Position numbers and translations under genes: made by a program
Part shown: piece by piece, positions 48,967 to 59,387 of the stretch
Layout: each line of letters starts with the position of its first letter
How positions within the stretch are numbered: position 1 is the stretch's first letter
The notes under the pieces: generated by a model
Seen by the model: only the letters and a program-made list of their open reading frames with translations
Told to the model about the DNA's origin: nothing
Database searches by the model: none
Assembly: GCA_963970005.1 (NCBI GenBank)
Contig: CAXAMN010029027.1
Span: 1,592,075-1,656,074, forward strand
Reading direction: 5' to 3'
Source: Durusdinium trenchii
Lineage: Eukaryota; Sar; Dinophyceae; Suessiales; Symbiodiniaceae
Length of the DNA: 64,000 bases

Positions 48967-51174
48967 ATTAGCCTGTGGTGAGTTTGTCTTTAGATGGAGA
49001 GGGAGTTAGTTTGTCTTGATCCCTCCAAAGACGACTTGTAAGAAGGGGAAAGCTAAACCAAAGCAGCGCCAAACAGCAGCAGGCCGCAGCTCGTTGGGCT
49101 GTGGAGTGTTTGGGTGTTTGGGTGTTTCTCCCCTTGTGCAGTACACAGCCATTGACATAAAGTACGATTCATTGTTTGTACTACAGCCTTGTATGATGCC
49201 CGTGCCAGACGCCTCATGAGCTGCACTGGCCAGAAGCCGTGAGGCTATTAGGAGCGTAGGGGGAGAGGGTCCAGGGATGGAGTGCCTCCATCGAAGCCAC
49301 ACGACCTTCCACATCATCATGAGCCAACGTGGATGGCACCATCACCTCTTTTGGTCTGATTGAACATGGTCATCCGAGGAAAAGGATAGAATTTCGGGGG
49401 CCAACGTTGGCCCTCCTGGCCCATGAGTCCCATGAGTCGTGGCCCAGGAGTGTAGCGATGAGAACCACCGAGTCCACCACGAACACACTGGGAATTCGAG
49501 CCGAGGGACTTGGGCGGAGAGGGGCGATAGTGTTCCTTTGGATGTGGAGAGGGGCAAAGCAATTGGACCCATCACCTCCCAGTGACCCATCACGATCAGA
49601 CCACAATCTGATTGGAAGAAAAGCCACCCGCTAGACCGCTAGACGGCTCGACGAGGAGGCGACACTTGGCGTCCAGAGCTGCCTGCAGGTCTGCAGAGCG
49701 AAGGTGTGAGCCTCAGATCTTGCATAAGTTCACCCCCCGAAGTCTCACATCATCTTGCCTCACAGCTGCTCTGATCTGAACAGTTGCCTGAATCCCTGAC
49801 TTCCCGAGAAGATCCCTTTCACGCAGCTCATTCTTCAAGAGGTTCCCTTTTGGCCAGTCTCTTCTTCCCCAAACAGTGTGGACACACCAGGGTTCTTACG
49901 GCGGTTGGGGCTGGGTTTGATCGAGTGTGCTCACATCTGTGGGCGGCAAGTGTGCTGCCAGTTAAAGCACATGCCTCTCAATGAGATCTTTGAAGTGCAC
50001 TTTGACTGCGCAAGCTCCAAATTGGTGGGTGCGAGCGGGTGCTTCCTCGACTGCGCTCTCGTGATGGTGCCGTGCGCATTTTCCGGCTTAGTGGGCACTT
50101 TTCGTGGCAGGTGAGGGTCTGAGGTCGACTTGAAGCCGGCGCGCGAAAACTCAAAAATAGTTCGATTTTCTGCAGGTTTGCCGAGCAAGTTTGCAAGGAT
50201 GGGTTGCATAATTGCTTTGAAGCTCCTGGGGCCCCTCTTGTCGATAACGGATGGTAAGGTCGTAAGACAAGACCCGGCGCAGGCCACACCTGGACACACC
50301 ATGCCTGTTGCTTCCTGAAGCCTAGCATATTTCTAGTGGCTACGGAGGCCCGGGTCCAAGCAAAAGCGCAGCGCGCCGATGCGCGACCGTGGGTATGGAA
50401 ATCATGTCTACATTGTCTACATGTGTGATGTGAAGGGTCCGCACCTGTTAGGCCCCGAGAGTGGCATGGAAGAGTGGCGCAACGAGGCGACCCTGCGTGG
50501 CACGGGCGTGGAAGCACCGAGCCTGGAGAAGCGGACGGACGCCCAAGGTGCACGCCCATTGTCTTCGAACTAGGGCGCTTTGGGGGCAAGTGGATGGGCG
50601 CACCTTGGTGCAGCTGCCCCAACCAAAATAGTGAGAGGCAGACAGCGCCCACGGCTCAGGTTACGAGACTGTAAAGCAGGAAGGCTCCAGAGCCCAAATG
50701 GAGATCTCACGGAGGCCAGGGTAGGGAAGACAACCCTTTGGATGTATTTGAATTTGGATGTATGCATGCCCATCGCGTGAGTCGGACAGCTTCCTGGAGA
50801 TCTCACGATGGAAAAGTTTGAGGCCCGGGAGTGGCCCCCGCAATCTGGAGCTTGCTCTTGAGGTCCGGTAGTGTGGAGCTTGCTGTTGAGGTCCGGTAAG
50901 GCCCACTGCGGTCTGGAGCTGGCAGTTGCTGAGGCGAGGAGAAGAGAGGAGAGGAAGGGGGAAGGGGGAGGAGAGGACCCTATTCTAACATCCAACAACC
51001 TTGAGCAGTCAAGGGCCGTTCTTTGTTCTTTTGACTGCCTGCGCAAGCGCCGCGAGCCTGAAAAGGAGTTCGTGGCCGGTGCAGTGAGTCGTGGGCTTTG
51101 GACCTGTGGGTGACTTTGGAGTTGATGTATCGTGCGAAAGCTTCGTTTTGGCAAGTTTGGCAAGTGAACTTAAG

Positions 51175-51700
51175 CGCTTTGTTGCGAAGCGCGCTGACAA
51201 GGCTGTGCGATGAATCTTGATGTGCAGATATCGTGGCAAGCACAGCGGTTTGCTGTGGCAGGCGCAGCACTTGGAGAACTTCGACGTGCAGATTTCGTGG
51301 CAGTGGTAAGGGTGGGCCTGTGCTGTCGCAGGCGATCTATCGGGCTGGGGCAACCTTGTTTTCTTGGACCCTCCAGTTGGTCAAAATTAGTGAGAGCTAC
51401 CTTAGATCTAGTGTGCACGCGTGTGTTTGCAAGCCCCGCTCGTTGTGTAGGGCAGCGCTTTGTGATCCTCAAAGTGCAGACATCGTGGCAAGTGCAGCTC
51501 ACTGTCAACTGCAGCGCTTTGTAAACCTCAAACTGCAAATTTTGTGCCAGGGGCAACCCTTTGTGAACCTCCTTGCGCAGATTTCGTGGCAGGCGCAGCA
51601 CTTTGTGAACTTCGAAATGCCGATTTGGTGGCAGGCGCAGAATTGTGAACCTCGAGATGCAGATTTCGCAGCAGGCGCCACACTTTGTAAAGGATACGGA
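51175..51700. repeat. Degenerate 43-46-bp minisatellite
   Basis: Words GCAGATTTCGTGGCAGGCGC, GCACTTTGTGAAC and CTTCGAAATGC recur every ~43-46 bp, interrupted at about 51310-51470. Open frames on both strands run through it. Confidence 0.7.
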
Positions 51701-51729
51701 ACTTGTGAATCTCATGGTTTTGCTCCTCT

Positions 51730-51960
51730 CCTATTTGTGCAGTGTGGCTCTCATGTGTGCTCTTGCGTGTTTGCTGTCATATATGTGTGTTCTCATGTGT
51801 TCGCGCGTGTGCTCTCACATGTGTGCTCTCGCGATATTTGTGCACTCATTCGTGTGCTCTCATGTGTTTCCTCTCACGTGAGTGCTCTCATAGACGTGCT
51901 CTCTCTTATGCACGTACGCTTTATGCGTGCTCTGATATGTGTGCTCTGATGCGTGAGAGT
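51730..51960. repeat. GTGTGCTCTCATGTGT-type low-complexity tract
   Basis: Irregular tandem copies of TGTGCTCTCA(T/C)GTGTG with small changes. Not coding. Confidence 0.8.
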
Positions 51961-52465
51961 GCGGAAGTTCGCTTATTCACCCTTTTCACTTCACTCTGTT
52001 TGGGGTCTCTTGCCGGGATATTTATTGAGGGCACACTACATTGACTTGTTGTGAAATCCCCAGACACCCCAAGGCCCTTGCAACGACGCGAATGACACCA
52101 CGAGCTCCAGCGCTGCAAGCAACGTAGCGAGCGTGGTCGCAGTCCCCGTATCCGCGGAGAGCGATCGCGTGGTGGCTCCGGGGCTGCACATGGCGCACAG
52201 CCTCATGCCATGAGTTTTTTTGGTAAAAAGGATAAGCAGCAACTGGGTGTGGATGTTTAAGGCACCTTTTTCCGATTTCAGCTGGTTTCTGGCCGACAGG
52301 AAGTTGCGTGGATGGTCGGAGGGTGAAGTAAAGAGAGGCGGAACTCTTCCAAACTGTATGGTCACTCCAAAATCATAAGATTCGAGATTCAAAGAACGAC
52401 ATGGCCAGTGGTGTGGTTTTTTGTTCTCGGTTTCTCGGTTGGGCCGAAACCTTGCCGTCCCAAAG

Positions 52466-52534
52466 GCTGCGTTCGCAGACCACCACCAGATGCCGCTGAA
52501 GGAGGTCCGGCAGCTCTTCGCGCAGCTCACCGAG
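52466..52534 (+). CDS. Helical-repeat motif exon, copy 1
   Basis: 69 bp, 23 codons in phase 0 between CCAAAG and GTGGGT (GT donor): AAFADHHQMPLKEVRQLFAQ, then LTE. It equals the first half of the repeat in the 55.5-57.2 kb gene (EFAAEWKMPFHQ; AFAQQWEISLSEVSENFQRL). The 61042-61110 copy has the same length and phase. Confidence 0.5.
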
Positions 52535-52755
52535 GTGGGTTCGACAGATCCCTTTTGTGCCATCTTTCCGCATCTCAGAGCTATGGCTGTGTTGGGGAGA
52601 GCTTCACTGCCTTGTCCGGGCCTTGTCTTCTCCGCCTCTTGGCCTCGGCGCGGACCCTTCCGGCCCTGTGACCACTGTCCGGGCCTCTTTACCTGCTTGG
52701 CCGCGCTGTTCTCCCTTTCTTCATTCACTTTTCGGGCTTGTTTTATTGGCTCTGA

Positions 52756-53322
52756 ATGACAACTCATTTTTGTTTGCATGCTGTTCCCAAGCAGCTGGAG
52801 GCTATAGGAGACGTTTCCACCCACATTGGAATTCAAGGAATTGACGCAAAGAATCCGGCTGAACCTGTTGGGGGTCTATGCTGCCACAATGTTAAAACAC
52901 CTCGCCAGGAACAACGCTGGCTGACCTGCATGCGCTTCCGTCACTTGGTCCTTAAAGAGGAACCTGAAAATCACACTTCTTGGGGGTGCAAGAGGAGTGA
53001 ACACATGGAGGCAGCAGGAGATGATTCTGCCAACTTTTGGTGCTTTTGCAAGGTTGATGATGTCGATGGTCATGGTCAACTGTGGGGTGGTAGTCTCGAT
53101 CTGTCATCTCACCGCAGATCGTGCAGACTGCGCAAACCAGACCAAGGACACGACCCCAACAAGAGCGGAGTGCCGCCGATCAAGCTTCTCCAGATCTTCG
53201 CCGGGACCTCAAGGGCGACCGTCCAAAACGGGCGCCGAGCAGTTGGACGAAGAGACAGAAGTAGACCGGAGATTGTCCGAACGTTCTTCTTAGTAGTCAT
53301 TCATCATTATAGTAGGTCTTAG
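52756..53322 (+). CDS. Conserved open stretch in the duplicated block (uncertain)
   Basis: 188 open codons including LTCMRFRHLVLKEEPENH and DPNKSGVPPIKLLQIF. The copy at 61265-61654 keeps the frame (a 3-base indel, E/K and silent changes), which hints at coding. The minus strand is also open there, so strand is not certain. No domain recognised. Confidence 0.3.
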   Translation: MTTHFCLHAVPKQLEAIGDVSTHIGIQGIDAKNPAEPVGGLCCHNVKTPRQEQRWLTCMRFRHLVLKEEPENHTSWGCKRSEHMEAAGDDSANFWCFCKVDDVDGHGQLWGGSLDLSSHRRSCRLRKPDQGHDPNKSGVPPIKLLQIFAGTSRATVQNGRRAVGRRDRSRPEIVRTFFLVVIHHYSRS

Positions 53323-54658
53323 TAGTTCTTCTTGTATGTCTTAGTATTTCATCATTCATCTTTCTCCTCATTTTCTGCTTTTACTTTGCCAGGACTCGCC
53401 GCGACATGCTGTGACATGACATGTGACGCCCCAAAAGGGCGAAGCGGACAGCGGACGATTGCCGTGACTGACCGTGACGGAACTCGCTCCGAAGAACGTG
53501 ACGGAACTGAGCTCGCGCTGGGCTCTTAGATGGGCTGAGGTGAATTCCTGCAAGACCAATGGCTTTCGAGAGAGGCATTCGTTGGACCGCGACCCCGATG
53601 GATGCCTCCAGTTTGCAGAAAGGGGGTGCCAATCCGAGTCCTTTTGGAACAGAACTCCGAACGAGTGGCCGCGGGGTGTTTTGGTTTGAGGGTGTTGCCG
53701 CAGGCGAAGTCAAGTGGCCGGGTCTGCCCTGCTTGGCAAACTCTATCTCTCTTTCATGAGTGACCATTGGCCAATATCACGCAACGCACCCACCCCCAGG
53801 ACTCCTCAGCTTGTTGGGCCAATGAGCTAGCGAGACATTAGGAACAGGAGAGCTTGCAGAGGATTTCCTTTTGTCTATGTATGGCTGGCCAGTGGAAAGA
53901 TCTTGAAGCAGGCATGTCCAAAGAAAAATCTTGAGACACGACATCGGCATGATCATGGGCCCTGTTAAAAAGCTTGTGTTCTTGAGTTGGACTTAATGTA
54001 GTTGGCTGTTCTAACCCATCTAGCGCCCAAGTCAACACTTGTCGTGTCGTGATTCTGTGAGTCACCCTGAAATCACCGAAAAACGGAGTTTCTCAGCAGG
54101 TCGTTGGTGCCATTTTTCACATGCTTTCTGTGGACCTGTTCAGGTTTGGCAACCCACCTACCTGGTACACCTCTTCCAAAGATGGAAAGGAAAATGAGGA
54201 GTTTTTGGTTTGAAAAACGACCTCATGTCGGCTTCTATGGTGTCTGGCAAGCGGTCCAACAAGAATCAAACATAGATAGCTCGTAAGAGTCCTCATGTTG
54301 GTAGAGGTCGTTAGGCCGTTGATGGGAGTTTCCTGTGTGGGATGACATCCTTGGTGCCTTGTGAGTGGCAAGGTTTCGACCAAATTCTGAAGAAGGCAGA
54401 TGTTCAACCTGCACTGCAGCGGGGTCGAATTCTACCAGGTGTGACTTGGGGTGTGAGTGGAAGCAGCAAAGGTGTCCCTGGAGATTAACCAGTGGAGAGA
54501 TCCATGAATCCCACACTATCCACTTTTCTGTTAGGATCAAACTTGGCACTTCATGGAATTGCAGAAATGAATTTCATTGGTCAGTCCGTTTGTCGAACAC
54601 ACCAAGCATGTCAACATGCTTCCGCTTCCCTTGAGGTGCTTCACATCCTTCGAGCCAG

Positions 54659-55186
54659 TGCAATGTTCCACCACGACCACCATCTCCACCTCCACCTCCT
54701 GAAAACCGAAGCACCGTGCCCAACGTCCAAGCAGCCAAAGCACCCAAAGCACCACCGTCCACCTTCCAAGCCTCACAGCCAAACGCCTCCCGACCACCTC
54801 TAGCTGCCACCCGCGCGGCCTCCGCGCACGCGGCGCGGGGCCGCTCGCGGCCGCCGGACCGGCGGGTTCCGCCGCCGGTGCCGGCGCCGCCGGCCTCGAG
54901 GGAGGTGGCGCGACCACCGGTGGTGCCGGCGCCTCCTGCATTGAGTGATTTGGCTGTGGAGTTGAAAGCACGGGTGGAGGTGGTGGAGAAAGAGAAGGAA
55001 CAGATGGAAAGATCTTTACAGGCAGCATTGGAGAAGATAACAGAGTTGCAGCAGGAGGTTTTGAAGTTGAAAGAATCGGAGCAACATTGGTTAGAAGAGG
55101 CGGAAGCTGCTGAAAAGAGGGAGAGGGCGTTGAAGGACCAGATGCTCGACCAGCTTAGACATTTTCCGTCCGTGCTTCAAATGATT
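54659..55186 (+). CDS. Pro-rich and coiled-coil exon
   Basis: Acceptor GAGCCAG, 176 codons in phase 0, and an ideal GTAAGT donor at 55187. The first half is Pro/Ala-rich (PRPPSPPPPPENR; STFQAS), the middle Arg/Pro-rich and very GC-rich, and the last ~75 residues form a coiled coil (LAVELKARVEVVEKEKEQ; LQQEVLKLKESEQHW). A shorter copy of the Pro-rich start is at 57476-57590. Likely the N-terminal part of the helical-repeat protein encoded to 57188. Role unknown. Confidence 0.65.
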
Positions 55187-55226
55187 GTAAGTTTCAGAAC
55201 ACTGCGAAGAACAGCATTGGGCGCTC

Positions 55227-55516
55227 TTGGACCAATTGTTTGCCAAGAATATTTGGAGTTCAAACAACTTCGACTTGTGTAGATTACAGCTTCAGCCGAG
55301 GCTCAGTCGGGAAACGGAACGTCGTCAGGAGCAAGACCGCACCCTGCAAGTGTTGCAGCTCGCGGAGCGCGAAGGGCCACAACGAAGAAGTCGTTGGGGG
55401 AATCAGCGTCAAACAGAGCCAGTCTCTTCCAGAGAAGATGATTCAATGCAAGAGCCCCCTAATGCACGTGTACTGAACGCACACGAAGCTTCTCTTCTGC
55501 CTAAAGTCAAGCTCTA
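55227..55516 (+). CDS. Charged helical exon (uncertain ends)
   Basis: Reads LSRETERRQEQDRTLQVLQL and on to EDDSMQEPPNARV, ending at a TAG. The composition continues the coiled coil before it, but the acceptor and phase are not settled. Confidence 0.35.
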
Positions 55517-55534
55517 GTTTGTTAAAACGTTTCT

Positions 55535-55936
55535 TTGTTGTACCGAAAGTGCAAAGTCCAAAGATTGCTTTTCCAAGGGAATCGTCATGGTGAGTCCTAT
55601 AGGCTTGAGGATGTTTCTGAGGGCAAAAATCCTTTGCTGTCAGAGGCTGGGTTTCAAGCAGCAGAAGTTTGTGATGATGATCCCTGGCGCAATTACGACG
55701 CGAACTGCATCCAATTGAAGCCCTGGGATCGCGAAGATGAGGATGAAGAAACTTCTGGCGGTGATGATCGATGGAATGACCATTGCTTCAGTTCTCCGTG
55801 CGACACGGATGTGGCTGTTCACAGCGATGTGCACCACACCGGCGATGGAAGCGACACCATCTCTCAGTTTATTGAACATTGGAAGCTCCGGTGGGACGAA
55901 ACAGAGGAGATCCTGCACGGATTGACACCAGAAGAG
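55535..55936 (+). CDS. Acidic exon leading into the first helical repeat
   Basis: An acidic region (DREDEDEETSGGDD) then the first repeat half SQFIEHWKLRWDETEEILHG and LTPEE. The donor GTGGAC at 55937 (phase 0) is preferred to the open frame running to 56005, because the next exon begins with GTGGAC and continues the repeat. The start is uncertain. Confidence 0.5.
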
Positions 55937-56215
55937 GTGGACGTCGTTAAAGAGGATCGAAGGATCCGTTCATTGTTTTGGGTACACAAGAGCTGCAGCC
56001 CATAGAATGCTACTTTTTCTTTTGACCTCCAGATAGGGAAAAAAAGGCTCAATTAGGGCTCTTTGTAGTGTGAACATCACTTTGGTTTCTAGTTCCATCC
56101 TAACCTTTTTGCTCTGTATATGTCATATGTGTTTATAAACACAAAGAGAGCAATCCACCCATTTTAGCCGTTCTAGTCGCCGGTTGAGCCTTTTCTTCTA
56201 CGAGAGTTGTGAGAG

Positions 56216-56383
56216 GTGGACATGATCTTGCGACGCTTCAGCATGGACAAGCAGATGGGCAAGCGGCCGGAGCCACTGCTGCGAAGCTACGTGGAGTCGT
56301 GTCGCCGAAAGGGCTTCCAGAAACACCATCCCACAGATGCTCTCGCGGAGTTTGCGGCCGAGTGGAAGATGCCATTTCATCAG
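56216..56383 (+). CDS. Helical-repeat exon 2
   Basis: 56 codons in phase 0 from GTGGAC to CATCAG, then a GTGCGT donor: VDMILRRFSMDKQMG, EPLLRSYVESCRRKGF and ALAEFAAEWKMPFHQ. It holds the second half of one repeat and the first half of the next. The repeat (F-x2-W-x-[ML] ... L-T-x-E-x ... V-M-x-x-F ... LR-x-Y-V-x2-C-x2-[RK]-GF) resembles a helical repeat I know from many dinoflagellate proteins. Confidence 0.65.
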
Positions 56384-56623
56384 GTGCGTGAAACGATCAC
56401 GACACGATGCTTTGGAGCTGAGACCTTCTTGAAGATTCGTACTTTTCTGAACAGATGGGGATGGGTTCGAGGCCCCCCCAACACCCTGGTAGGTTGACTG
56501 ACACCATGTCAGTCAACCAGAATACTCTGCTTTTCACCACCATGACCACCAGATGGTTTTGGAATATGAGGTGGCACTTCAGCCAGCTCTGAGTTTTATG
56601 CACCCCTTGACTTCCATCGCCAG

Positions 56624-56752
56624 GTGCGACAGATCCTGGAAACGGTCAGCCATCCGCAGCAGCAGCAGATGGTCATGAAGGAGTACTTTTGTTGCTCTCA
56701 AGATGGTACTGAGAAGCGCATGCAGACCTTGCAGCGTTACGTGACCTGGCAG
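56624..56752 (+). CDS. Helical-repeat exon 3
   Basis: After ATCGCCAG, 43 codons in phase 0: VRQILETVSHPQQQQMVMKE and MQTLQRYVTWQ, then a GCGGGC (GC) donor. It completes the repeat begun in the exon before. The frame would run to a TAG at 56782 if unspliced. Confidence 0.6.
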
Positions 56753-56821
56753 GCGGGCAGAAGCCCGGATGGGCTGTTGGGCTAGCCAGGTGTGCTTCAA
56801 GTTTTGGGGCCAAGCAGGCAC

Positions 56822-56912
56822 ACAATCTTACTACTAGTAGCTTCTTGTTACTAGTAGTAATGGCCTCCAACCTAATAGCAATGGCCTCCACCTAGTAGCT
56901 TCTTGCTACAAA
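56822..56912. repeat. Short tandem ACTAGTAG/CTAGTAGCTTCTTG repeats
   Basis: TAGTAGCTTCTTG and AATGGCCTCCA recur within the intron between repeat exons 3 and 4. Confidence 0.7.
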
Positions 56913-56993
56913 TGCCAACCAAGGAATGAGCAAGCGAACCAAACAACCCAGCAACAAACTGACCAAGGACCCATTTTCCGCCGGACCCGTCAG

Positions 56994-57188
56994 GCGTTTG
57001 CTCAGCAGTGGGAGATCTCCTTAAGTGAAGTGTCGGAGAACTTTCAGCGCCTCACAGATGAACAAGCGGAAGTGGTGATGAAGCGATTTCGCTTCAACGG
57101 CAACTCGACGCAATGGACTGCTGCTGCTCAGTTGAGAAACTATGTGAAGACTTGTATGTGCAGAGGCTTTTGGGGAACTTCCAGCTGA
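56994..57188 (+). CDS. Helical-repeat exon 4, probable C-terminus
   Basis: After CCCGTCAG, one whole repeat: AFAQQWEISLSEVSENFQRL, TDEQAEVVMKRFRFNG, QLRNYVKTCMCRGFWGTSS, then TGA at 57186-57188. Phase 0 with the exon before. The stop right after the conserved RGF suggests the real end of the protein. Confidence 0.65.
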   Translation, partial: AFAQQWEISLSEVSENFQRLTDEQAEVVMKRFRFNGNSTQWTAAAQLRNYVKTCMCRGFWGTSS

Positions 57189-57475
57189 GTGAGTCTCATG
57201 AAACTTTAGACTTTAGATGTCGCTGTGCAGTGTGCCTGCGCAGTACATGGAAAAGGCATGCGAGTGCACTGGGCCTTTTCGTGGGATGGTGATATGTGTT
57301 TGCTTCAGGCAGTCGGCATGTGGTACAGACTGATCAGTTGGTCCGTGGGGCAACATAGTAGCTGAACATGGACCTTAATCTTTTATTTCTAGCTGCGGAA
57401 CCTGTCACTTGTCTCCCAGTAACTGCGACTGCCTTGGTATCAAGGAGATTTTCACCATGAGGAAATCAATTGTTC

Positions 57476-57590
57476 AAGCCACTGCAATGTTCCACCGCCA
57501 CCACTTCCACCACCACCTCGCGAAAACCCCACTTCCCAAGCACCCAAAGCACCACCGCCCACCTTCCAAGCCTCACCGCCGGCATTGAGA
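57476..57590 (+). repeat. Partial copy of the Pro-rich exon start
   Basis: GCAATGTTCCACCGCC to CTTCCAAGCCTCACCG matches 54659-54775. In the same frame it reads NVPPPPLPPPPREN and APKAPPPTFQAS. Either the first exon of a next gene copy or a duplicated fragment. Confidence 0.6.
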
Positions 57591-58040
57591 GAAAAGGTCT
57601 CTCCCTCTCTCGGTTTTAATCTTCCTGAAGCAAGGGGCCGTCACAAGGCAAACACCTGGGCAGCGACCTAAGTAATTAAGCGCTTCAAGCAAACCAGAAC
57701 TGATGTTCTTGTGGCTTGCATTGTGTGTTTTTGCTTGGACTCGGCTTCAAGCAAGGCTACCCAAGCTTGCCCATGTTTCCTCAATAGAGTACCTTTGGCC
57801 TTTCCTCAACCAGGTGAAGCCGTTTCTGCCATCGGATTGGTTGAAGAAAAAGGAGTTGAAAACACCACTCCTGGGCTTTCCTGGGCTGAGAGTGTTTTCT
57901 ACTCATGCCTGCGTTTCTCATGCTGTTTCTCATGCTGCGTTTCTCATGCTTCACTCACAGCGATTTTCAGGCGCCATGTTTGAGTAACTTGAGAGATCAC
58001 AGTCGCCCAGTCGCCCTGGTCATGGCTCATGACAGGTCCG

Positions 58041-58375
58041 ATCGCAGCAGCAGTTGGATAGCTTACAGCTTACATGAACATCAGTCACAGTGTGCTGCTG
58101 TTTTCAAGCATGTTCAATGATTAGAGAGACAACCATTGACATGTACATCAGCTGGTGGCCCACCTTTGCAGTTTTCTCGCCCCGCGCCGAAGAAAAGAAT
58201 GAAGACCATGTCTGGCGAGGAGCAAGGTGCTCAGGCGCAGATATGTCCACAATGCTCCTTGCTTTAGATGATGCAGGGTGCTGAGAGGTGCCGAGAGGTG
58301 GTCGGAATTTGCATGTGCACTTGTCACCCACAGAGAATCTGATCGAATAGCCCGCTACCGTTCCGACCTTGCAGG
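58041..58375. repeat. Dispersed repeat, copy 2
   Basis: Second copy of 35747-36170, about 90 bp shorter by indels. The stretch GACCATGTCTGGCGAGGAGC to ATGCTCCTTG is the best conserved part. Confidence 0.65.
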
Positions 58376-59316
58376 AACACACACACATACTCGTACTTGA
58401 CAGTAATCAACCGTGGCCAAGCCAAAAAGGGTCATGTGGCCAAACGTGTCTTCGCTGTTGTCGCTTCCGTCTTCGCTGGGCCGACCGAGAGAGCGAAGGC
58501 ACGGATGCCGTCGGCCGGCGTGCTGGAGACGCGACTGCTGAGGTTGATCCATAAAAGGATGGACAGTCCCAGGGGTTTTGATCGAACGAGTAGAACACTG
58601 GACGAAAGGATCGTTTTGTTTTCCTACATTTTTCTACTTTTTTTTTTTTTTAAAGGGAGATACTTGCTGCCCAAAGCATCTGCGAAAGATCCGAGCTTCT
58701 GCGAAAGATCTGTCGTTTGATGGGTTTTCGTGAACGATGTATCGAAGGAACTTCATTCTCATTTCCTTTCTACTGACGTATGGTAGAAATACAAGGCAAT
58801 CTTCCAACAGAGCCGGTGGGCAGATCTTTGTCACTGCCACAGACAAACAAACATGATAACATGATAACATGAAAGAAGGTGCGTTTCCGTACTGTCCAAT
58901 TCCCTTCCACCACTCTTGGTTCAAGTGACGGTTCTGAACTTGAGCTCCCAGTTCCCCCGCAACTTGCCCCAGAGTTCGGCTGAGTTTTGCATAAGTCTAT
59001 TCCTCAAGGTGTGTCGTGTAGGTGCAAGTGAGTCTAAAGTGGCTGTGGCAACTTTCAACATTGTGTGTCTATGCCAGTCACTCGTTTGTGGTTCTTGTTC
59101 AGTTGTGTTAGCTAGATGTCTTTAGGACCATGCTCCTCCTTTTTGCGCGACGATGGTCATGGAACATCACGAAACAACAAATCATCAACCACTTTACTGT
59201 ACCAAACATCATTCTTCAAATCCCCCAATCACCTGGGATCTGACCAAGTTCGTTTCCGGCCACCGGTTCCCACCGCGGACCGCTCCGCACATGACCGAGC
59301 GAGCCGGACGACCTAG
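58376..59316. other. No firm gene
   Basis: One helical open stretch (58397-58560: KRVFAVVASVFAGPTERAKA) might be an exon; splice sites are not clear. The rest is non-coding, with a T-run at 58638-58650. Confidence 0.3.
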
Positions 59317-59387
59317 GTGGGGAGCTCGTGCAAAAGGCGATGAAGGCTCACAAGAAGAAGGACTGCAAGCAGAGGATGGTGCCGAAG
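59317..59387 (+). CDS. Short Lys-rich exon, copy 2
   Basis: 71 bp, same frame and product start as 37278-37348 (GELVQKAMKAHKKKDCKQRM). Acceptor ACCTAG; donor GCGATG (GC). The frame reads on into a T-rich stretch that looks intronic. Confidence 0.45.

Larger units (their letters stand above)
48287..51170. other. No gene recognised
   Basis: Open frames on both strands (for example minus 49978-50652, 224 codons) overlap each other and show no domain, motif or good splice sites. GC-rich sequence keeps frames open by chance. Confidence 0.45.
52430..54420. repeat. Duplicated block, copy 1
   Basis: Segments occur in the same order at 61.0-63.95 kb: motif exon (52466/61042), CGCCAGGAACAACGCTGGCT (52902/61314), ACCCCAACAAGAGC-type (53154/61596), CAATGGCTTTCGAGAG (53559/62000), CCAGTGGAAAGA (53890/62766), ATGTTGGTAGAGGTCGTT (54294/63822) and TTTCGACCA(A/G)ATTCTGAAGA (54373/63886). 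Similarity is high in the first 200-bp stretch (52900-53090) and lower elsewhere. Confidence 0.75.

Noticed and set aside
49978..50652. 224-codon open frame on the minus strand
   Set aside because: Cys/Pro/Arg-rich without any pattern, and + frames are open too. No splice sites that fit.
52036..52836. 266-codon open frame on the minus strand
   Set aside because: Overlaps the conserved + strand motif exon; no domain or splice logic. Likely a by-product of GC-rich sequence.
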